Below are positions 1 to 13,670 of a stretch of 64,000 bases of DNA, piece by piece (the stretch's first letter is position 1; the number at the start of each line of letters is the position of its first letter). A program made the translations under genes and the position numbers. Below the pieces are notes generated by a model. That model saw only the letters and a list, made by a program, of their open reading frames with translations, made no database searches and was not told the origin of the DNA. Origin of the DNA: Sedimentitalea nanhaiensis DSM 24252 (GTDB lineage Bacteria > Pseudomonadota > Alphaproteobacteria > Rhodobacterales > Rhodobacteraceae); contig NZ_KI421509.1 of the NCBI RefSeq assembly GCF_000473225.1, forward strand, positions 1,078,045 through 1,142,044, written 5' to 3'.

Positions 1-105
1 CCTGTCTCACGCCTTGCCAGACCATCAAGCCAAAATCTCGGCGCAGCCGAACCGGTTGATCAGACGTTCCCTAGGTATCATGACCGCGTGGCGAAACCCC
101 GGCGC

Positions 106-142
106 ACAAAAGAATAGGCCGGGCAGATCGCTCTGCCCGGCC
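106..142 (-). terminator. intrinsic terminator of rplM-rpsI
   Basis: An 11-bp perfect stem (117-127 with 132-142, arms GGCCGGGCAGA/TCTGCCCGGCC, loop TCGC) lies just past the rpsI stop. Read on the minus strand it is followed by the T-rich run TATTCTTTTG. Positions 1-105 show no gene or clear signal. Confidence 0.75.
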
Positions 143-167
143 CGATATATGCGCAATATACCTAAGC

Positions 168-671
168 TTAACGCTTGGAGAACTGGAAGCTCTTACGGGC
201 TTTAGCCTTGCCGTATTTCTTACGCTCGACAACGCGGCTGTCGCGGGTCAGGAAGCCGGCGGCTTTCAGAGCGCCACGCAGGGACGGATCATACAGCTGC
301 AGCGCCTTTGAAATTCCGTGCTTGACCGCACCGGCCTGACCGGACAGACCGCCGCCCTTGACCGTGGCCATCACGTCGAATTCACCTTCGACACCGGCCA
401 CGGAAAACGGCTGCCGCAGGATCATCTGCAGAACGGGACGCGCGAAATACTTGGTATAGTCGATGTATTCGCCCTTGTTATCGCGAATCAGGAACTTGCC
501 GGATCCCGGCTTGATCCAAACGCGGGCAATCGCGTCCTTACGCTTGCCAGTGGCATAGGACCGGCCCAGCTCGTCGCGTACGGGTTCGCGAGGGGTCAGT
601 TCGACCTCGGTGGCCGCAGTGATGCCAGCCACCTGGTTCAGGTCTTCGAGTGTGTTGATTTCTTCAGACAT
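168..671 (-). CDS. rpsI: 30S ribosomal protein S9
   Basis: Structural protein of the small ribosomal subunit whose C-terminal tail reaches the P-site tRNA. The protein has 167 residues; the conserved uS9 core begins around the [18 protein letters not shown] stretch and ends with the basic tail KSFQFSKR typical of the family. A non-conserved acidic extension of about 35 residues precedes the core, as is common in alphaproteobacteria. It lies 6 bp downstream of rplM, the conserved L13-S9 pair, and is followed by a strong hairpin terminator. Confidence 0.97.
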   Translation of the reverse strand: MSEEINTLEDLNQVAGITAATEVELTPREPVRDELGRSYATGKRKDAIARVWIKPGSGKFLIRDNKGEYIDYTKYFARPVLQMILRQPFSVAGVEGEFDVMATVKGGGLSGQAGAVKHGISKALQLYDPSLRGALKAAGFLTRDSRVVERKKYGKAKARKSFQFSKR

Positions 672-677
672 GACTCA

Positions 678-1136
678 TCAGCTCCGGGTGTTTTTCTTGT
701 TCATGGATTTGACATCCAGAACTTCGGGGCTTTGCGCCTCGTGAGGGTGATCGGTGCCCGCATAGACGCGCAGGTTGGTCATTACCTGACGGCTCAGGCG
801 GTTGCCGGGCAGCATGCGCTTGACCGCCTGCACGACGACACGTTCGGGGTGTGCGCCCTCAAGGATCTGCTGTTTGGTGCGGCTCTTGATCCCGCCGGGG
901 TGGCCGGTGTGCCAATAGAAGTGCTCTTCGCGCTTCTTGCCGGTCATCTGCACCTTTTCGGCGTTGATGATGATGACATTGTCGCCCATGTCCATATGCG
1001 GGGTGAACGACGCTTTGTGCTTGCCGCGCAGGCGCGTGGCAACGATCGAGGCAAGACGGCCCAGAACAACGCCCTCGGCGTCGATCAGGATCCATTTCTT
1101 GTCGATATCTGCTGGTGTGGCAGAAAAGGTTTTCAT
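678..1136 (-). CDS. rplM: 50S ribosomal protein L13
   Basis: Early-assembly protein of the large ribosomal subunit. The 152 residues carry the L13 hallmarks: the [16 protein letters not shown] start of the fold, [18 protein letters not shown] in the middle and the GHPGG and MLPGN motifs. It is the first gene of the rplM-rpsI operon. A good sigma70-type promoter lies about 70-95 bp upstream. The length is close to the family norm of about 150 residues. Confidence 0.97.
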   Translation of the reverse strand: MKTFSATPADIDKKWILIDAEGVVLGRLASIVATRLRGKHKASFTPHMDMGDNVIIINAEKVQMTGKKREEHFYWHTGHPGGIKSRTKQQILEGAHPERVVVQAVKRMLPGNRLSRQVMTNLRVYAGTDHPHEAQSPEVLDVKSMNKKNTRS

Positions 1137-1202
1137 GGCAGGGGTTTCCTGTTTGACGTGAAAGGCGACCGCCGTGCGCAGCCGCCCGAATTCGATAGAC
1201 GG

Positions 1203-1231
1203 GATCTAAGGCTATCGGCAGTGCGGGTCAA
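1203..1231 (-). promoter_or_regulatory. probable promoter of rplM-rpsI
   Basis: On the minus strand the hexamer TTGACC (1226-1231) is separated by 17 bp from TAGATC (1203-1208), upstream of rplM. The spacing and the -35 box are near consensus, while the -10 box is weaker. No experimental support is available from the sequence. Confidence 0.5.
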
Positions 1232-1368
1232 GATGCGTTTTTCAGGATTTTCCGTTCAAAAACAAAAGATTAAAATTAAGGTATTATAATACCCCAATAA
1301 TTCGGCGGTAAATCCCCGTCTCAGTGCCGACCGGCCACGCAACGAAGGGAGGGCCGCGCGGCGATACC

Positions 1369-1800
1369 TTATGCCCGGCCGGGGTTCGGCGGAATCGAAT
1401 AGGTCATACTGGCACGGGCGACGGGTTTGTCGGACCCCTCGGAATAGATCAGCACGTCCGTTACGGTCAGGGCGCGGCCCAGTTTCAACAACCGCCCCTT
1501 GGCGATCAGATCGACTCCGCCCTCGGGTTTCCGCATGAAATCCATCGAACAACTGGTCGTTACAGCCAAGGCCTCGCGACCGACGGGGGCCATGGTTGCG
1601 ACATAGGCGGTCACATCCGCCAGCGCGAACATCGAAGGGCCCGACACCGTACCGCCCGGTCGCAGGTGACGCTCGGCGGTCAATAGCCGCATGGTCACGG
1701 TTTCGCCGTCCATGTGGTCGATGGCAAAATCGTCTTTGACCTGCGGAAACACCTCTTGCAGGAAATCCATCATCTCCTGTGCAGTCAATTTGGCGTCCAT
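1369..1800 (-). CDS. PaaI-family hotdog-fold thioesterase
   Basis: Probable acyl-CoA thioesterase of the PaaI/YbgC hotdog superfamily, 143 residues. The conserved region HLRPGGTVSGPSMFALADVTAYVATMA is the helix with the catalytic acidic residue and the substrate loop; the C-terminal strands end in the VARASMTYSIPP pattern. The start at 1800 was chosen because GGAGG lies a few bases upstream on the minus strand; the frame stays open further upstream but without family-like sequence. It diverges from the enoyl-CoA hydratase gene, suggesting a shared acyl-CoA context. The substrate is unknown. Confidence 0.8.
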   Translation of the reverse strand: MDAKLTAQEMMDFLQEVFPQVKDDFAIDHMDGETVTMRLLTAERHLRPGGTVSGPSMFALADVTAYVATMAPVGREALAVTTSCSMDFMRKPEGGVDLIAKGRLLKLGRALTVTDVLIYSEGSDKPVARASMTYSIPPNPGRA

Positions 1801-1856
1801 ACTATCCTCCGCTCCGGTTCGGCGGTAACGTTGCCCCAAAGTAAGATGAGGGCAAG

Positions 1857-2642
1857 ATGACAATTCTGGAACGTAACGACACAGGTGCCATAGCACATCT
1901 GCGGCTGAACTCTCCCGAGCGATTGAACGCGCTGTCCGACGAGATGCTGGCCGCGCTGCAGGAGCAATTCGACAACCTCAGGGAGGATTCGCAGATCCGG
2001 GCCGTGATCCTGTCGGGGGCGGGCAAGGCCTTCTGTGCCGGACATGACCTGAAACAGATGACCGCCGGCCGGCAGTCCGAGGACGGCGGCAAAGCCTATT
2101 TTGCCGACCTGTTCAACCGCTGCGCGGCGGTGATGCTGTCAGTCCGGTCCCTGCCCCAACCGGTGATCGCCCAGGTTCATGGCATTGCCACCGCAGCGGG
2201 ATGTCAGTTGGTGGCCACCTGCGATCTGGCCATCGCCGCAGAGGATACTAAATTCGGCGTCAATGGCGTCAACATCGGCCTGTTCTGCTCGACCCCGATG
2301 GTGGCCCTGTCGCGCAACATCGCGCGCAAGAAGGCGTTCGAAATGCTGACCACCGGCACTTTTATCGACGCCACCGCGGCCGAGGCTCTGGGCCTGATCA
2401 ATCGCGCGGTTCCCGCATCGGAACTCGGGACAGCCACCACCGAACTGGCCGAGACCCTGGCAGCGAAACTCGGTGCGGCGGTCAAAATCGGAAAGCAGGC
2501 GTTCTATCAGCAATTGGAAATGCCGCTCGAGCAGGCCTATGCCTATACCGGCGACGTTATGGTGCAAAACATGATGTACCGCGATACCCAAGAGGGCATC
2601 GCCGCCTTCATCGAGAAACGCGCGCCCGACTGGTCGCAATAG
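1857..2642 (+). CDS. enoyl-CoA hydratase/isomerase family protein
   Basis: Crotonase-superfamily enzyme of 261 residues, likely cytoplasmic, acting on a 2-enoyl-CoA or a related acyl-CoA. The CoA-binding region ILSGAGKAFCAGHDLKQM and the oxyanion-hole region with VHGIATAAGCQLVATCDLAIAAEDTKFG are clear. The first catalytic-type glutamate of classical crotonases is not evident in the motif NIGLFCSTPMVALSRNI, so the family is sure but the exact reaction is not. The Cys-Ser in that motif resembles human ECHDC3-like members. It diverges from the thioesterase gene. Confidence 0.85.
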   Translation: MTILERNDTGAIAHLRLNSPERLNALSDEMLAALQEQFDNLREDSQIRAVILSGAGKAFCAGHDLKQMTAGRQSEDGGKAYFADLFNRCAAVMLSVRSLPQPVIAQVHGIATAAGCQLVATCDLAIAAEDTKFGVNGVNIGLFCSTPMVALSRNIARKKAFEMLTTGTFIDATAAEALGLINRAVPASELGTATTELAETLAAKLGAAVKIGKQAFYQQLEMPLEQAYAYTGDVMVQNMMYRDTQEGIAAFIEKRAPDWSQ

Positions 2643-2769
2643 ATCGTAGCGCGGACAAATCCGGCGCGATGGGGGCCAAATCGTCCGTCCGGCAGCAGTG
2701 ACCCGGAATGTCCGTAAAGACCCCATCCAAACATTGCGTCGCAGGCGGCTGTGCCCTACATCGCCTGAT

Positions 2770-4125
2770 ATGAGCGACATCTTACATATCGTCGGCGGCG
2801 GCATGGCCGGTTCCGAAGCGGCCTGGCAGGCGGCACATATGGGCATCGACGTGGTGATTCACGAGATGCGCCCCAAGGTTGAAACCTTTGCCCACAAGAC
2901 CGGAAATCTGGGCGAGATGGTCTGTTCCAACTCGTTTCGATCGGACGATTCCGAGCAGAACGCCGTTGGCCTGCTGCATTGGGAAATGCGCGCCGCGAAC
3001 GGACTGATCATGTCCTGTGCCGACCAAAATCGCCTGCCTGCCGGCGGGGCCTTGGCGGTGGATCGCGACCCGTTTGCCGAAACCGTAACCGCACGGCTGA
3101 TGGCCCACCCGCGCATTTCCGTATCCTACGAAGAAATCTCCACCCTGCCCGACGACGGCAACTGGATTTTTGCCACCGGCCCGCTGACCTCGGCCGGGCT
3201 GGGCACGGCGATTGCCGCCGAAACCGGGGCCGAAGCGCTGGCGTTTTTCGACGCCATCGCCCCTATCGTCTATTTCGACAGCATCGACATGAGCCGGGCC
3301 TGGATGCAATCGCGTTATGACAAGGGCGAAACCGAAGCCGAGCGCACTGCCTATCTGAACTGCCCGATGGACCGCGACCAATACGAGGCCTTTATCGACG
3401 CGCTGCTTGCGGCGGATAAAACCGAATTCCACGAAGGCGAAACCGCCACCTACTTCGATGGCTGCCTGCCGATCGAGGTGATGGCCGAACGGGGGCGCGA
3501 AACCCTGCGCCACGGGCCAATGAAACCTGTCGGTCTGACCAACCCGCACCAGCCCGACGTCAAGGCCCATGCCGTGGTACAGCTGCGCCGCGACAATGCC
3601 CTGGGCACGCTGTACAATATCGTCGGTTTTCAGACCAAGATGAAATATGGGGCCCAGACCGAGGTGCTGCGGATGATACCGGGGCTGGAAAACGCCAGTT
3701 TCGCCCGCCTGGGCGGCATCCACCGCAATACGTTCCTGAATTCTCCCACCCTGCTGGACGGGCAGATGCGGCTGAAATCGCGGCCCAATGTCCGCTTTGC
3801 CGGTCAGATTACCGGCGTCGAAGGGTATGTGGAAAGCGCAGCGATGGGATTACTCGCCGGGCGCATGGCCGCGGGCGAAATTTTGGGCCATCCAGTTGCG
3901 ACCCCGCCGGGCACCACCGCGTCCGGAGCCCTGATCACCCACATCTCGGGCGGGGCCGAGGCCAAGACATTTCAGCCGATGAATGTGAATTTCGGCCTGT
4001 TCCCTCCGGTTCAGGGCCTCAAGGGCGGGCGTCGCGGACGCAAAGACCGCTATCAAGCCTATACAGACCGCGCCAAGGCGGATTGGCTGGGCTGGCTGGA
4101 GCAGACGGCACTGGACGTGGCCTGA
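2770..4125 (+). CDS. trmFO: methylenetetrahydrofolate-tRNA (uracil-5-)-methyltransferase TrmFO
   Basis: FAD- and folate-dependent enzyme that makes ribothymidine at position 54 of tRNA T-loops. The protein has 451 residues. The N-terminal dinucleotide fold [11 protein letters not shown] is at residues 9-19, the cysteine motif CSNSFRSDD begins near residue 52, and the second conserved cysteine lies in LNCPM; these match the two cysteines known to matter in the Bacillus enzyme. The start was placed at the ATG at 2770 because the flavin fold begins there; the frame is open upstream to 2698 without similarity. No obvious ribosome binding site precedes this ATG. Confidence 0.92.
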   Translation: MSDILHIVGGGMAGSEAAWQAAHMGIDVVIHEMRPKVETFAHKTGNLGEMVCSNSFRSDDSEQNAVGLLHWEMRAANGLIMSCADQNRLPAGGALAVDRDPFAETVTARLMAHPRISVSYEEISTLPDDGNWIFATGPLTSAGLGTAIAAETGAEALAFFDAIAPIVYFDSIDMSRAWMQSRYDKGETEAERTAYLNCPMDRDQYEAFIDALLAADKTEFHEGETATYFDGCLPIEVMAERGRETLRHGPMKPVGLTNPHQPDVKAHAVVQLRRDNALGTLYNIVGFQTKMKYGAQTEVLRMIPGLENASFARLGGIHRNTFLNSPTLLDGQMRLKSRPNVRFAGQITGVEGYVESAAMGLLAGRMAAGEILGHPVATPPGTTASGALITHISGGAEAKTFQPMNVNFGLFPPVQGLKGGRRGRKDRYQAYTDRAKADWLGWLEQTALDVA

Positions 4126-4147
4126 TTTGGCATCCTAGTCTGACGGT

Positions 4148-4762
4148 ATGAGTGATGGATTCCTGAACAGGGCCTACGGGGTCCGCGACGCGGCCAGCAC
4201 CCGCCAGTTGTATGACGACTGGGCCGCCAGCTATGACGCCGAAATCGCCACCAATGGCTATGCAACGCCGGGCCGCTGCGCCGGGGCGCTGGCGAATCAG
4301 ATATCGGACAACACGCGGCCGATCCTGGACTTTGGGTGTGGCACCGGGCTGTCCGGGCAGGCGCTGCGGATTGCCGGATTCACCACCGTGGACGGGGTCG
4401 ATCTGTCCGCCGAGATGCTGGAAAAGGCCCATGCAAAGGGGCTGTATCGTACCTTGACCCGGATCGACGCCGATGCGGCGCTGAGCCACGCGCCGGGCAC
4501 CTATGCCGCCATCGCCGCCATCGGCGTGATCGGTGCCGGTGCCGCACCGATTTCGGTGTTCGACACCCTCATGAAGGGACTCGCCTGCGGTGGACGGTTC
4601 GTGTTTTCGTTCAACGATCACGCACTGGCGGATCCGGTCAACGAGGCCAAGATGCACAGCTGGCTGGACAGTGGTCACGCGCGGTTGCTGTTCAAGGAAT
4701 ATGGCGAGCACCTGCCGGGGATCGATCTGAACGCCAATGTCTACGTTGTTGAGAAAACGTGA
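4148..4762 (+). CDS. class I SAM-dependent methyltransferase
   Basis: Methyltransferase of 204 residues with motif I ILDFGCGTGLSG and a motif II-like VDGVDLSAEMLEKA stretch, typical of the small Rossmann-fold class. The substrate cannot be read from the sequence. It sits 22 bp after trmFO and its stop overlaps the GTG start of gluQ (GTGA), so translation of the two is probably coupled. The company of trmFO and gluQ allows but does not prove a tRNA or translation role. Confidence 0.8.
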   Translation: MSDGFLNRAYGVRDAASTRQLYDDWAASYDAEIATNGYATPGRCAGALANQISDNTRPILDFGCGTGLSGQALRIAGFTTVDGVDLSAEMLEKAHAKGLYRTLTRIDADAALSHAPGTYAAIAAIGVIGAGAAPISVFDTLMKGLACGGRFVFSFNDHALADPVNEAKMHSWLDSGHARLLFKEYGEHLPGIDLNANVYVVEKT

Positions 4763-5604
4763 TATTCACTACCAGATTTGCCCCGTCTCCGACCGGCCCG
4801 CTGCATCTGGGTCATGCCTATTCGGCACTGTTGGCGTATGACATGGCACGCGCCGCGCAGGGGCGGTTCCTGTTGCGCATCGAAGATACCGACACGGCCC
4901 GGGCGCGTGCGCATTGGGAGACGCAGATCTATGATGACCTTGCGTGGTTGGGACTGGCTTGGGAAACGCCCGTTTTGCGCCAATCAGAGCATCTGGAACG
5001 GTACAACGCAGAGCTGATGACACTGGCTGCCCGGGGTCTAATCTATCCCTGCTCTTGTCGTCGCAGCGATATCCGCGCGGCCCTCTCGGCCCCGCAAGAG
5101 GGCGTCGCCCGCGCGCCAGTCTATCCCGGCACCTGCCGGGGGCGAGACATGAGCAGCCGCAAACCCGGCGATGCTCTGCGCCTTGACATGGCGCGGGCGT
5201 TGGATGCTGTCGCGGATCGGCTCCCGCTGACCTTTGTCGACACCGGCTCCGTTCAACCGGGCGAACATACGATCACAGCACAACAGCTTGTGACCCACAC
5301 CGGAGATCCAGTGCTGGGGCGCAAGGAAATCGAAACGGTATCCTATGTCATGGCCGCCGTGATCGACGATGCACGTCAGGACATCACCACCGTGATCCGC
5401 GGGGCCGATCTGTTTGACACCACGCCACTACAGGTTCTGCTCCAGGTTCTGCTGAAACTCCCCACACCGGCCTACCATCATCACCGGTTGATCCGCGATG
5501 AGCATGGCAAACGGCTGGCCAAGCGTGACGACGCCCGCGCTATCGCAACCTACCGTGAGCAGGGCGCCACCCGGGCTGACATCCGCAAGTGGGTCGGGCT
5601 CTGA
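4759..5604 (+). CDS. gluQ: glutamyl-Q tRNA(Asp) synthetase
   Basis: Truncated glutamyl-tRNA synthetase paralog that attaches glutamate to queuosine at position 34 of tRNA-Asp. The 281 residues hold the catalytic core but no anticodon-binding domain. The HIGH-type motif PLHLGHAYS is at residues 14-22, a zinc-site-like CSCRR is in the middle, and KRLAKRD (about 251-257) replaces the KMSKS loop, as is usual for this family. The GTG start overlaps the stop of the methyltransferase gene. Confidence 0.9.
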   Translation: MIFTTRFAPSPTGPLHLGHAYSALLAYDMARAAQGRFLLRIEDTDTARARAHWETQIYDDLAWLGLAWETPVLRQSEHLERYNAELMTLAARGLIYPCSCRRSDIRAALSAPQEGVARAPVYPGTCRGRDMSSRKPGDALRLDMARALDAVADRLPLTFVDTGSVQPGEHTITAQQLVTHTGDPVLGRKEIETVSYVMAAVIDDARQDITTVIRGADLFDTTPLQVLLQVLLKLPTPAYHHHRLIRDEHGKRLAKRDDARAIATYREQGATRADIRKWVGL

Positions 5605-5661
5605 TCCACCGCTTCCTTTTGCGGAACATACTCTCGCCGAAGGCATGGCCCAAAGGGCCTT

Positions 5662-6021
5662 TTACCCCATCGGCGCCATCAACTCGACCTCGTTCCCCTC
5701 CCGCACCGCGGTATAAAAACAACTGCGCCGATTGGTGTGGCAGGCCGGGCCGGTCTGCCGGATAGTCAGCAGCAGGCAATCGCGGTCGCAATCAAGTCGA
5801 AAGTCGACCAGTTCCTGAATATGCCCCGAGGTTTCGCCCTTGACCCAGAATGTCTGGCGCGAGCGCGACCAATAGGTAACCCGCCCGGTCTTGAGCGTGC
5901 GTCGGACCGCTTCGGCATTCATCCAGGCCATCATCAGAACCGTGCCGCTTTCGGCATCCTGCGCGATGGCCGGGATCAGCCCCGCCTCGTTATAGACCAA
6001 GGTATCGGGTTCAAAGGACAT
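5662..6021 (-). CDS. hisI: phosphoribosyl-AMP cyclohydrolase
   Basis: Opens the purine ring of phosphoribosyl-AMP, the third step of histidine synthesis. The 119 residues contain LMMAWMNAEAVRRT, the YWSRSR segment, the DCDRDCLLL metal-site motif and QTGPACHTNRRSCFY, the two regions that bind zinc and magnesium. It is a stand-alone HisI rather than a HisIE fusion, as in many alphaproteobacteria, and is away from other his genes here. It diverges from the IscU-like gene. Confidence 0.95.
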   Translation of the reverse strand: MSFEPDTLVYNEAGLIPAIAQDAESGTVLMMAWMNAEAVRRTLKTGRVTYWSRSRQTFWVKGETSGHIQELVDFRLDCDRDCLLLTIRQTGPACHTNRRSCFYTAVREGNEVELMAPMG

Positions 6022-6088
6022 GGCGGAAAACCTTTTGCATCATCGCGTTGCCGCCTTATGTATGGGGAACACCGCAAGAGGAAAAGCC

Positions 6089-6541
6089 ATGTCCGGCGAA
6101 ACCGATCTGATCAAGCTGTACTCCTCCCGCATTCTGGCGCTGGCTGCGGATATTCCGCATCTCGACCGGCTGGACGACCCCGATGCTACGGTCAAGAAAC
6201 GCTCGCCCCTGTGCGGCTCGACCGTGTCCGTCGACGTCAAGGTCGACGATGGCCGAATCACCGATTTCGGTCAGGACGTTAAGGCCTGCGCCCTTGGTCA
6301 GGCCGCGGCCTCGGTTGTGGGCGGCGCAATCATCGGAACCACGCGGAACCAGGTGGAAACCGCGCGCGATCAGCTAACGGCCATGCTCAAGGCGGATGGG
6401 CCTGCGCCGGATGCTCCATTTGACGGGCTTGAGGTTCTGATGCCCGCGCGCGACTACAAGAACCGCCATGCCTCGATCCTGCTGGCGCTGGACGCCACAG
6501 CCGAAGCGATGGAAAAGGCGGAACAGGCCAACTGCGCCTAA
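6089..6541 (+). CDS. IscU/NifU-like iron-sulfur cluster scaffold protein
   Basis: IscU/NifU_N-type protein of 150 residues. The first two cluster-ligand positions are present: Cys42 in SPLCGST and Cys67 in KACALGQAAAS. At the place of the third ligand cysteine the sequence reads RHASILL, with Ser129 instead. The family call is firm; whether it assembles clusters like canonical IscU is open. The start at 6089 is preceded by AAGAGGAAAA. No isc or suf gene lies nearby. A hairpin follows the stop but its T-run serves the opposite strand. Confidence 0.8.
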   Translation: MSGETDLIKLYSSRILALAADIPHLDRLDDPDATVKKRSPLCGSTVSVDVKVDDGRITDFGQDVKACALGQAAASVVGGAIIGTTRNQVETARDQLTAMLKADGPAPDAPFDGLEVLMPARDYKNRHASILLALDATAEAMEKAEQANCA

Positions 6542-6576
6542 AAAAACCGCCGCGCATCCCGGGTGGATGGCGGCGG
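6541..6576 (-). terminator. intrinsic terminator of the 40-residue peptide gene
   Basis: GC-rich stem CCGCCGC plus CATCC (6547-6559, one bulged G) pairs with GGATG plus GCGGCGG (6565-6576). On the minus strand it is followed by six T (6541-6546), a classical terminator for the leftward gene at 6730-6852. Confidence 0.7.
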
Positions 6577-6729
6577 CAGTAAAGCTCTCTCATGTGGGGT
6601 CCGGAGCGCCTGAAAAAACCAAGAGGCATGGCTTTCTGGAGAAGGGACAGACAGGTCACCCTTGCATCGAATTGGGACGAGATGCATAGGCGCCCGGCAT
6701 GAGATCGCCGGCAGAAACGGTCAAACGGG

Positions 6730-6852
6730 TCAGAAGATCCCAGGCAGATGCAACCCAACCAGCAACATCACAATCAATGCCGACGCCCCGGCCGCGTCTT
6801 GCAGCAGTGTATCCTGAGAACGGTGAAGAGTGGTTTTGATCTGGCTGAACAT
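6730..6852 (-). CDS. small single-pass membrane protein, 40 residues
   Basis: Short frame starting MFSQIKTTLHR and ending LHLPGIF, with a hydrophobic stretch of about 15 residues (about 25-40) after an amphipathic, positively charged N-terminus. GGGAGC lies 8-9 bases before the ATG, and a strong terminator follows about 150 bp downstream on the same strand, so it looks like an independent small transcription unit. I recognise the general type as a Rhodobacterales small hypothetical protein but cannot name a family or function. The remaining bases from 6577 to 6729 and 6853 to 6963 show no other gene. Confidence 0.6.
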   Translation of the reverse strand: MFSQIKTTLHRSQDTLLQDAAGASALIVMLLVGLHLPGIF

Positions 6853-6963
6853 GTGTCTGCTCCCGGTCAACGTTAAGTCTTTGTTGACCCTTTGTTCTCA
6901 TTTTGCCGCCGCGATGTAAAGAACTTTTTAAGAACATTTGCGAACCTTATAGAACAAAGATCC

Positions 6964-11216
<4,253 letters not shown>

Positions 11217-11297
11217 CGGGGTCAGGTCCAGATATCAGACGTTGTGAGTGGTGGCTTGTGTTTCGAACCCTACCCAATCCATGCGAAATGGCTGGTG

Positions 11298-12014
11298 TCA
11301 GGCACCCACGGCCATGCGCGGGCCGTCCATCTGATCGCCCTGCGGGTCGCGCAAAACATAGCCACGGCCCCATACCGTTTCGATGTAATTGTCGCCGCCC
11401 GTCGCCGTGCTGAGCTTTTTGCGCAGTTTGCAGATGAACACGTCGATGATCTTGAGTTCCGGCTCGTCCATGCCGCCATACAGATGATTCAGAAACATTT
11501 CCTTGGTCAGGGTGGTGCCCTTGCGCAAACTTAGCAGTTCCAGCATCTGGTATTCCTTGCCGGTCAGATGCACCGGCTGTTCATCGACGCTGACAGTCTT
11601 GGCGTCGAGATTCACTGCGATCTTCCCGGTATGGATGATCGACTGCGAATGGCCTTTCGAGCGGCGGATAATAGCATGGATTCGTGCCACCAGTTCCTCG
11701 CGGTGGAACGGTTTGGTAAGGTAATCGTCGGCCCCGAATCCAAACCCCTTGATCTTGTTCTCTGTATCGTCGGCACCAGACAGGATCAGAATGGGCGTCT
11801 CAACCCGCGACAAACGCAATTGGCGCAGCACTTCGTGCCCATTCATATCAGGCAGGTTGAGGTCCAGCAGGATCAGATCGTAATCATAGAGCTTTGCCAG
11901 ATCGATGCCTTCCTCACCCAAGTCCGTGGCATAGACGTTCAGATTGGCATGGGTCAGCATCAATTCAATGCTTTTTGAGGTGGTTGGATCATCTTCGACC
12001 AGCAAAACGCGCAT
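11298..12014 (-). CDS. ctrA: cell-cycle response regulator CtrA
   Basis: OmpR-family master regulator; in Rhodobacterales it mainly controls motility, gene transfer agents, quorum sensing and related traits. The 238 residues have an N-terminal receiver with Asp8/Asp9, phospho-acceptor Asp51 ([11 protein letters not shown]) and Lys101, then a winged-helix domain with the CtrA-typical [30 protein letters not shown] and FICKLRKKL. It is followed leftward by ligA. The upstream 100 bp contain several TTAA half-sites but no clean TTAA-N7-TTAA. Confidence 0.96.
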   Translation of the reverse strand: MRVLLVEDDPTTSKSIELMLTHANLNVYATDLGEEGIDLAKLYDYDLILLDLNLPDMNGHEVLRQLRLSRVETPILILSGADDTENKIKGFGFGADDYLTKPFHREELVARIHAIIRRSKGHSQSIIHTGKIAVNLDAKTVSVDEQPVHLTGKEYQMLELLSLRKGTTLTKEMFLNHLYGGMDEPELKIIDVFICKLRKKLSTATGGDNYIETVWGRGYVLRDPQGDQMDGPRMAVGA

Positions 12015-12112
12015 TACAAGTTCTCCGCCTTAATCGTTGTCCCGTATTGCATTAACCTAAAACAATAAAAGTTAACTGCACGTTACCGTGGCATCGATTA
12101 TGCAATTTCAAC

Positions 12113-12391
12113 TTATAGTTGTCTATACTTTTTGAGCGCTGTTGCCTTCAAGGCGTCTTCTCCATGATCGGCCACAGCGGCGACCCAACCGGAAAACTCC
12201 TCTTCGCTCAGACCGTATTTCTGTAGTGCTTCGGATTGTGTGATCAGCCCGTAAAGCACGCCGCGCACCACAGCCGCCTTGCGCGACGCCACCCAACGCC
12301 GCGTCGCCGCCTGGGGCAGATCCGCACGCGTCATGACCGTTCCATCAGGCAAGTTCACCGCCCTAGGCCCATCCACCTTCTTTAGAAACAT
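12113..12391 (-). CDS. sciP: SciP-like DUF1153 protein, CtrA inhibitor family
   Basis: Small helix-turn-helix protein of about 92 residues. In Caulobacter the family member SciP binds DNA and CtrA and blocks CtrA-dependent transcription. The sequence shows the family signature: VNLPDGTVMTRADLP near the N-terminus, then RRWVASRKAAVVRGVLYGLITQSEALQKYGLSEEEFSGW, a Trp-containing HTH. The start at 12391 was chosen for the purine-rich GGGGAAAGG just upstream; an ATG at 12409 is also in frame. It lies about 100 bp upstream of ctrA on the same strand, which fits a CtrA-linked role. Confidence 0.85.
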   Translation of the reverse strand: MFLKKVDGPRAVNLPDGTVMTRADLPQAATRRWVASRKAAVVRGVLYGLITQSEALQKYGLSEEEFSGWVAAVADHGEDALKATALKKYRQL

Positions 12392-12459
12392 TCGCCTTTC
12401 CCCTTGCATTGCTCTGGCGACTTTGGCCCAGCAGGTTTAACGAGCCATGAAACCGGGCC

Positions 12460-12487
12460 TTGAGAGTCTGTAGGATTTTCCTATATT
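12460..12487 (+). promoter_or_regulatory. probable promoter of mnmA
   Basis: TTGAGA (12460-12465), 16-bp spacer, TATATT (12482-12487), about 37 bp before the mnmA start. Good match in both boxes; no operator seen. Confidence 0.45.
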
Positions 12488-12523
12488 CTGCGAGGCTTTC
12501 AAAACCGCACAGGAGACGCCGCA

Positions 12524-13669
12524 ATGGCGCTGGACACAGATGCACCGCTGAACTCACTTGGCTTTGCCAAAACGCCAGCCGAAACACGGGTGGTCGTGGC
12601 CATGTCCGGTGGCGTGGACAGTTCGGTCGTGGCCGCGCACCTGGCGGAACAGGGCTATGACGTGGTGGGGGTAACGCTGCAGCTTTACGACCACGGCGCG
12701 GCCTTGGCCAAGAAGGGTGCGTGCTGTGCGGGCACCGACATTCATGACGCCCGCCGTGTTGCCGAGGAACGCGGCTTTCCGCATTATGTTCTGGATTACG
12801 AGAACATCTTCAAGGACGCTGTAATCGACGAATTTGCCGACAGCTATCTGGCGGGCGCAACCCCGGTGCCGTGCATCCGCTGCAACGAGCGGGTCAAATT
12901 CAAGGATCTTCTGGAAACGGCCAAGGATCTCGAAGCCGACTGCATGGCGACGGGCCACTATATCCAGCGCAAGCTGGGCGTCAACGGACCCGAACTGCAC
13001 AGCGCCGAAGATGCCAACCGCGACCAGTCCTATTTCCTGTTCTCCACTACCCCCGAACAACTGGACTTTTTGCGCTTTCCGCTGGGACACCTGCCGTCCA
13101 AGGACGACACCCGTGCCCTGGCGGCGCAATATGGGTTAAGCGTGGCGGACAAGCCCGACAGTCAGGACATCTGTTTCGTGCCCAACGGCAACTATGCCGC
13201 CGTGATCGAAAAACTGCGTCCGGACGCCGCCGATCCTGGCCGGATCGTGCATGCGGATGGACGGGTTCTGGGCCAGCATCAGGGCATCATCCACTATACC
13301 ATCGGGCAGCGCCGCGGCCTGGGGATCGGTGGGCTGGACGAACCGCTTTACGTGGTGCGGCTGGAAGTCGAAAAGAAACAGGTCGTGGTCGGCCCCAAGG
13401 AAATGCTGGCGACCCGAACCATTCCGGTGCGCGAGATCAACTGGCTGGGCGATGCACCGCTGACCAGTCGGTCTGAATGGCACATTTCGGTCAAGGTCCG
13501 CTCGACCCGCCCCCCGCGCGAAGCGATCCTGCGCCCGATTTCGGACACCGCGGCCGAGATCGAGTTGCTGAGCGCCGAAGAAGGCGTGTCGCCTGGGCAG
13601 GCCTGTGTGTTCTATGAAACCGAAGGCAGCCGCATCTTTGGCGGCGGCTGGATCTGGCGCGGCTACTGA
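12524..13669 (+). CDS. mnmA: tRNA-specific 2-thiouridylase MnmA
   Basis: Makes 2-thiouridine at the wobble position of Lys, Glu and Gln tRNAs. The 381 residues carry the PP-loop [13 protein letters not shown], the catalytic cysteine in KGACCAG and the second in [11 protein letters not shown], the tRNA-binding [11 protein letters not shown] region, and C-terminal beta domains with [10 protein letters not shown]. It diverges from sciP and converges with lpxB, with only one base between the two stops. Confidence 0.96.
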   Translation: MALDTDAPLNSLGFAKTPAETRVVVAMSGGVDSSVVAAHLAEQGYDVVGVTLQLYDHGAALAKKGACCAGTDIHDARRVAEERGFPHYVLDYENIFKDAVIDEFADSYLAGATPVPCIRCNERVKFKDLLETAKDLEADCMATGHYIQRKLGVNGPELHSAEDANRDQSYFLFSTTPEQLDFLRFPLGHLPSKDDTRALAAQYGLSVADKPDSQDICFVPNGNYAAVIEKLRPDAADPGRIVHADGRVLGQHQGIIHYTIGQRRGLGIGGLDEPLYVVRLEVEKKQVVVGPKEMLATRTIPVREINWLGDAPLTSRSEWHISVKVRSTRPPREAILRPISDTAAEIELLSAEEGVSPGQACVFYETEGSRIFGGGWIWRGY

Positions 13670-13670
13670 C

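Noticed and set aside
318-1289. Long plus-strand open frame over rplM-rpsI
   Set aside because: It is the antisense shadow of two ribosomal protein genes in GC-rich DNA; the product shows no domain.
12015-12112. CtrA autoregulatory site upstream of ctrA
   Set aside because: Several TTAA half-sites exist but none forms the TTAA-N7-TTAA spacing.
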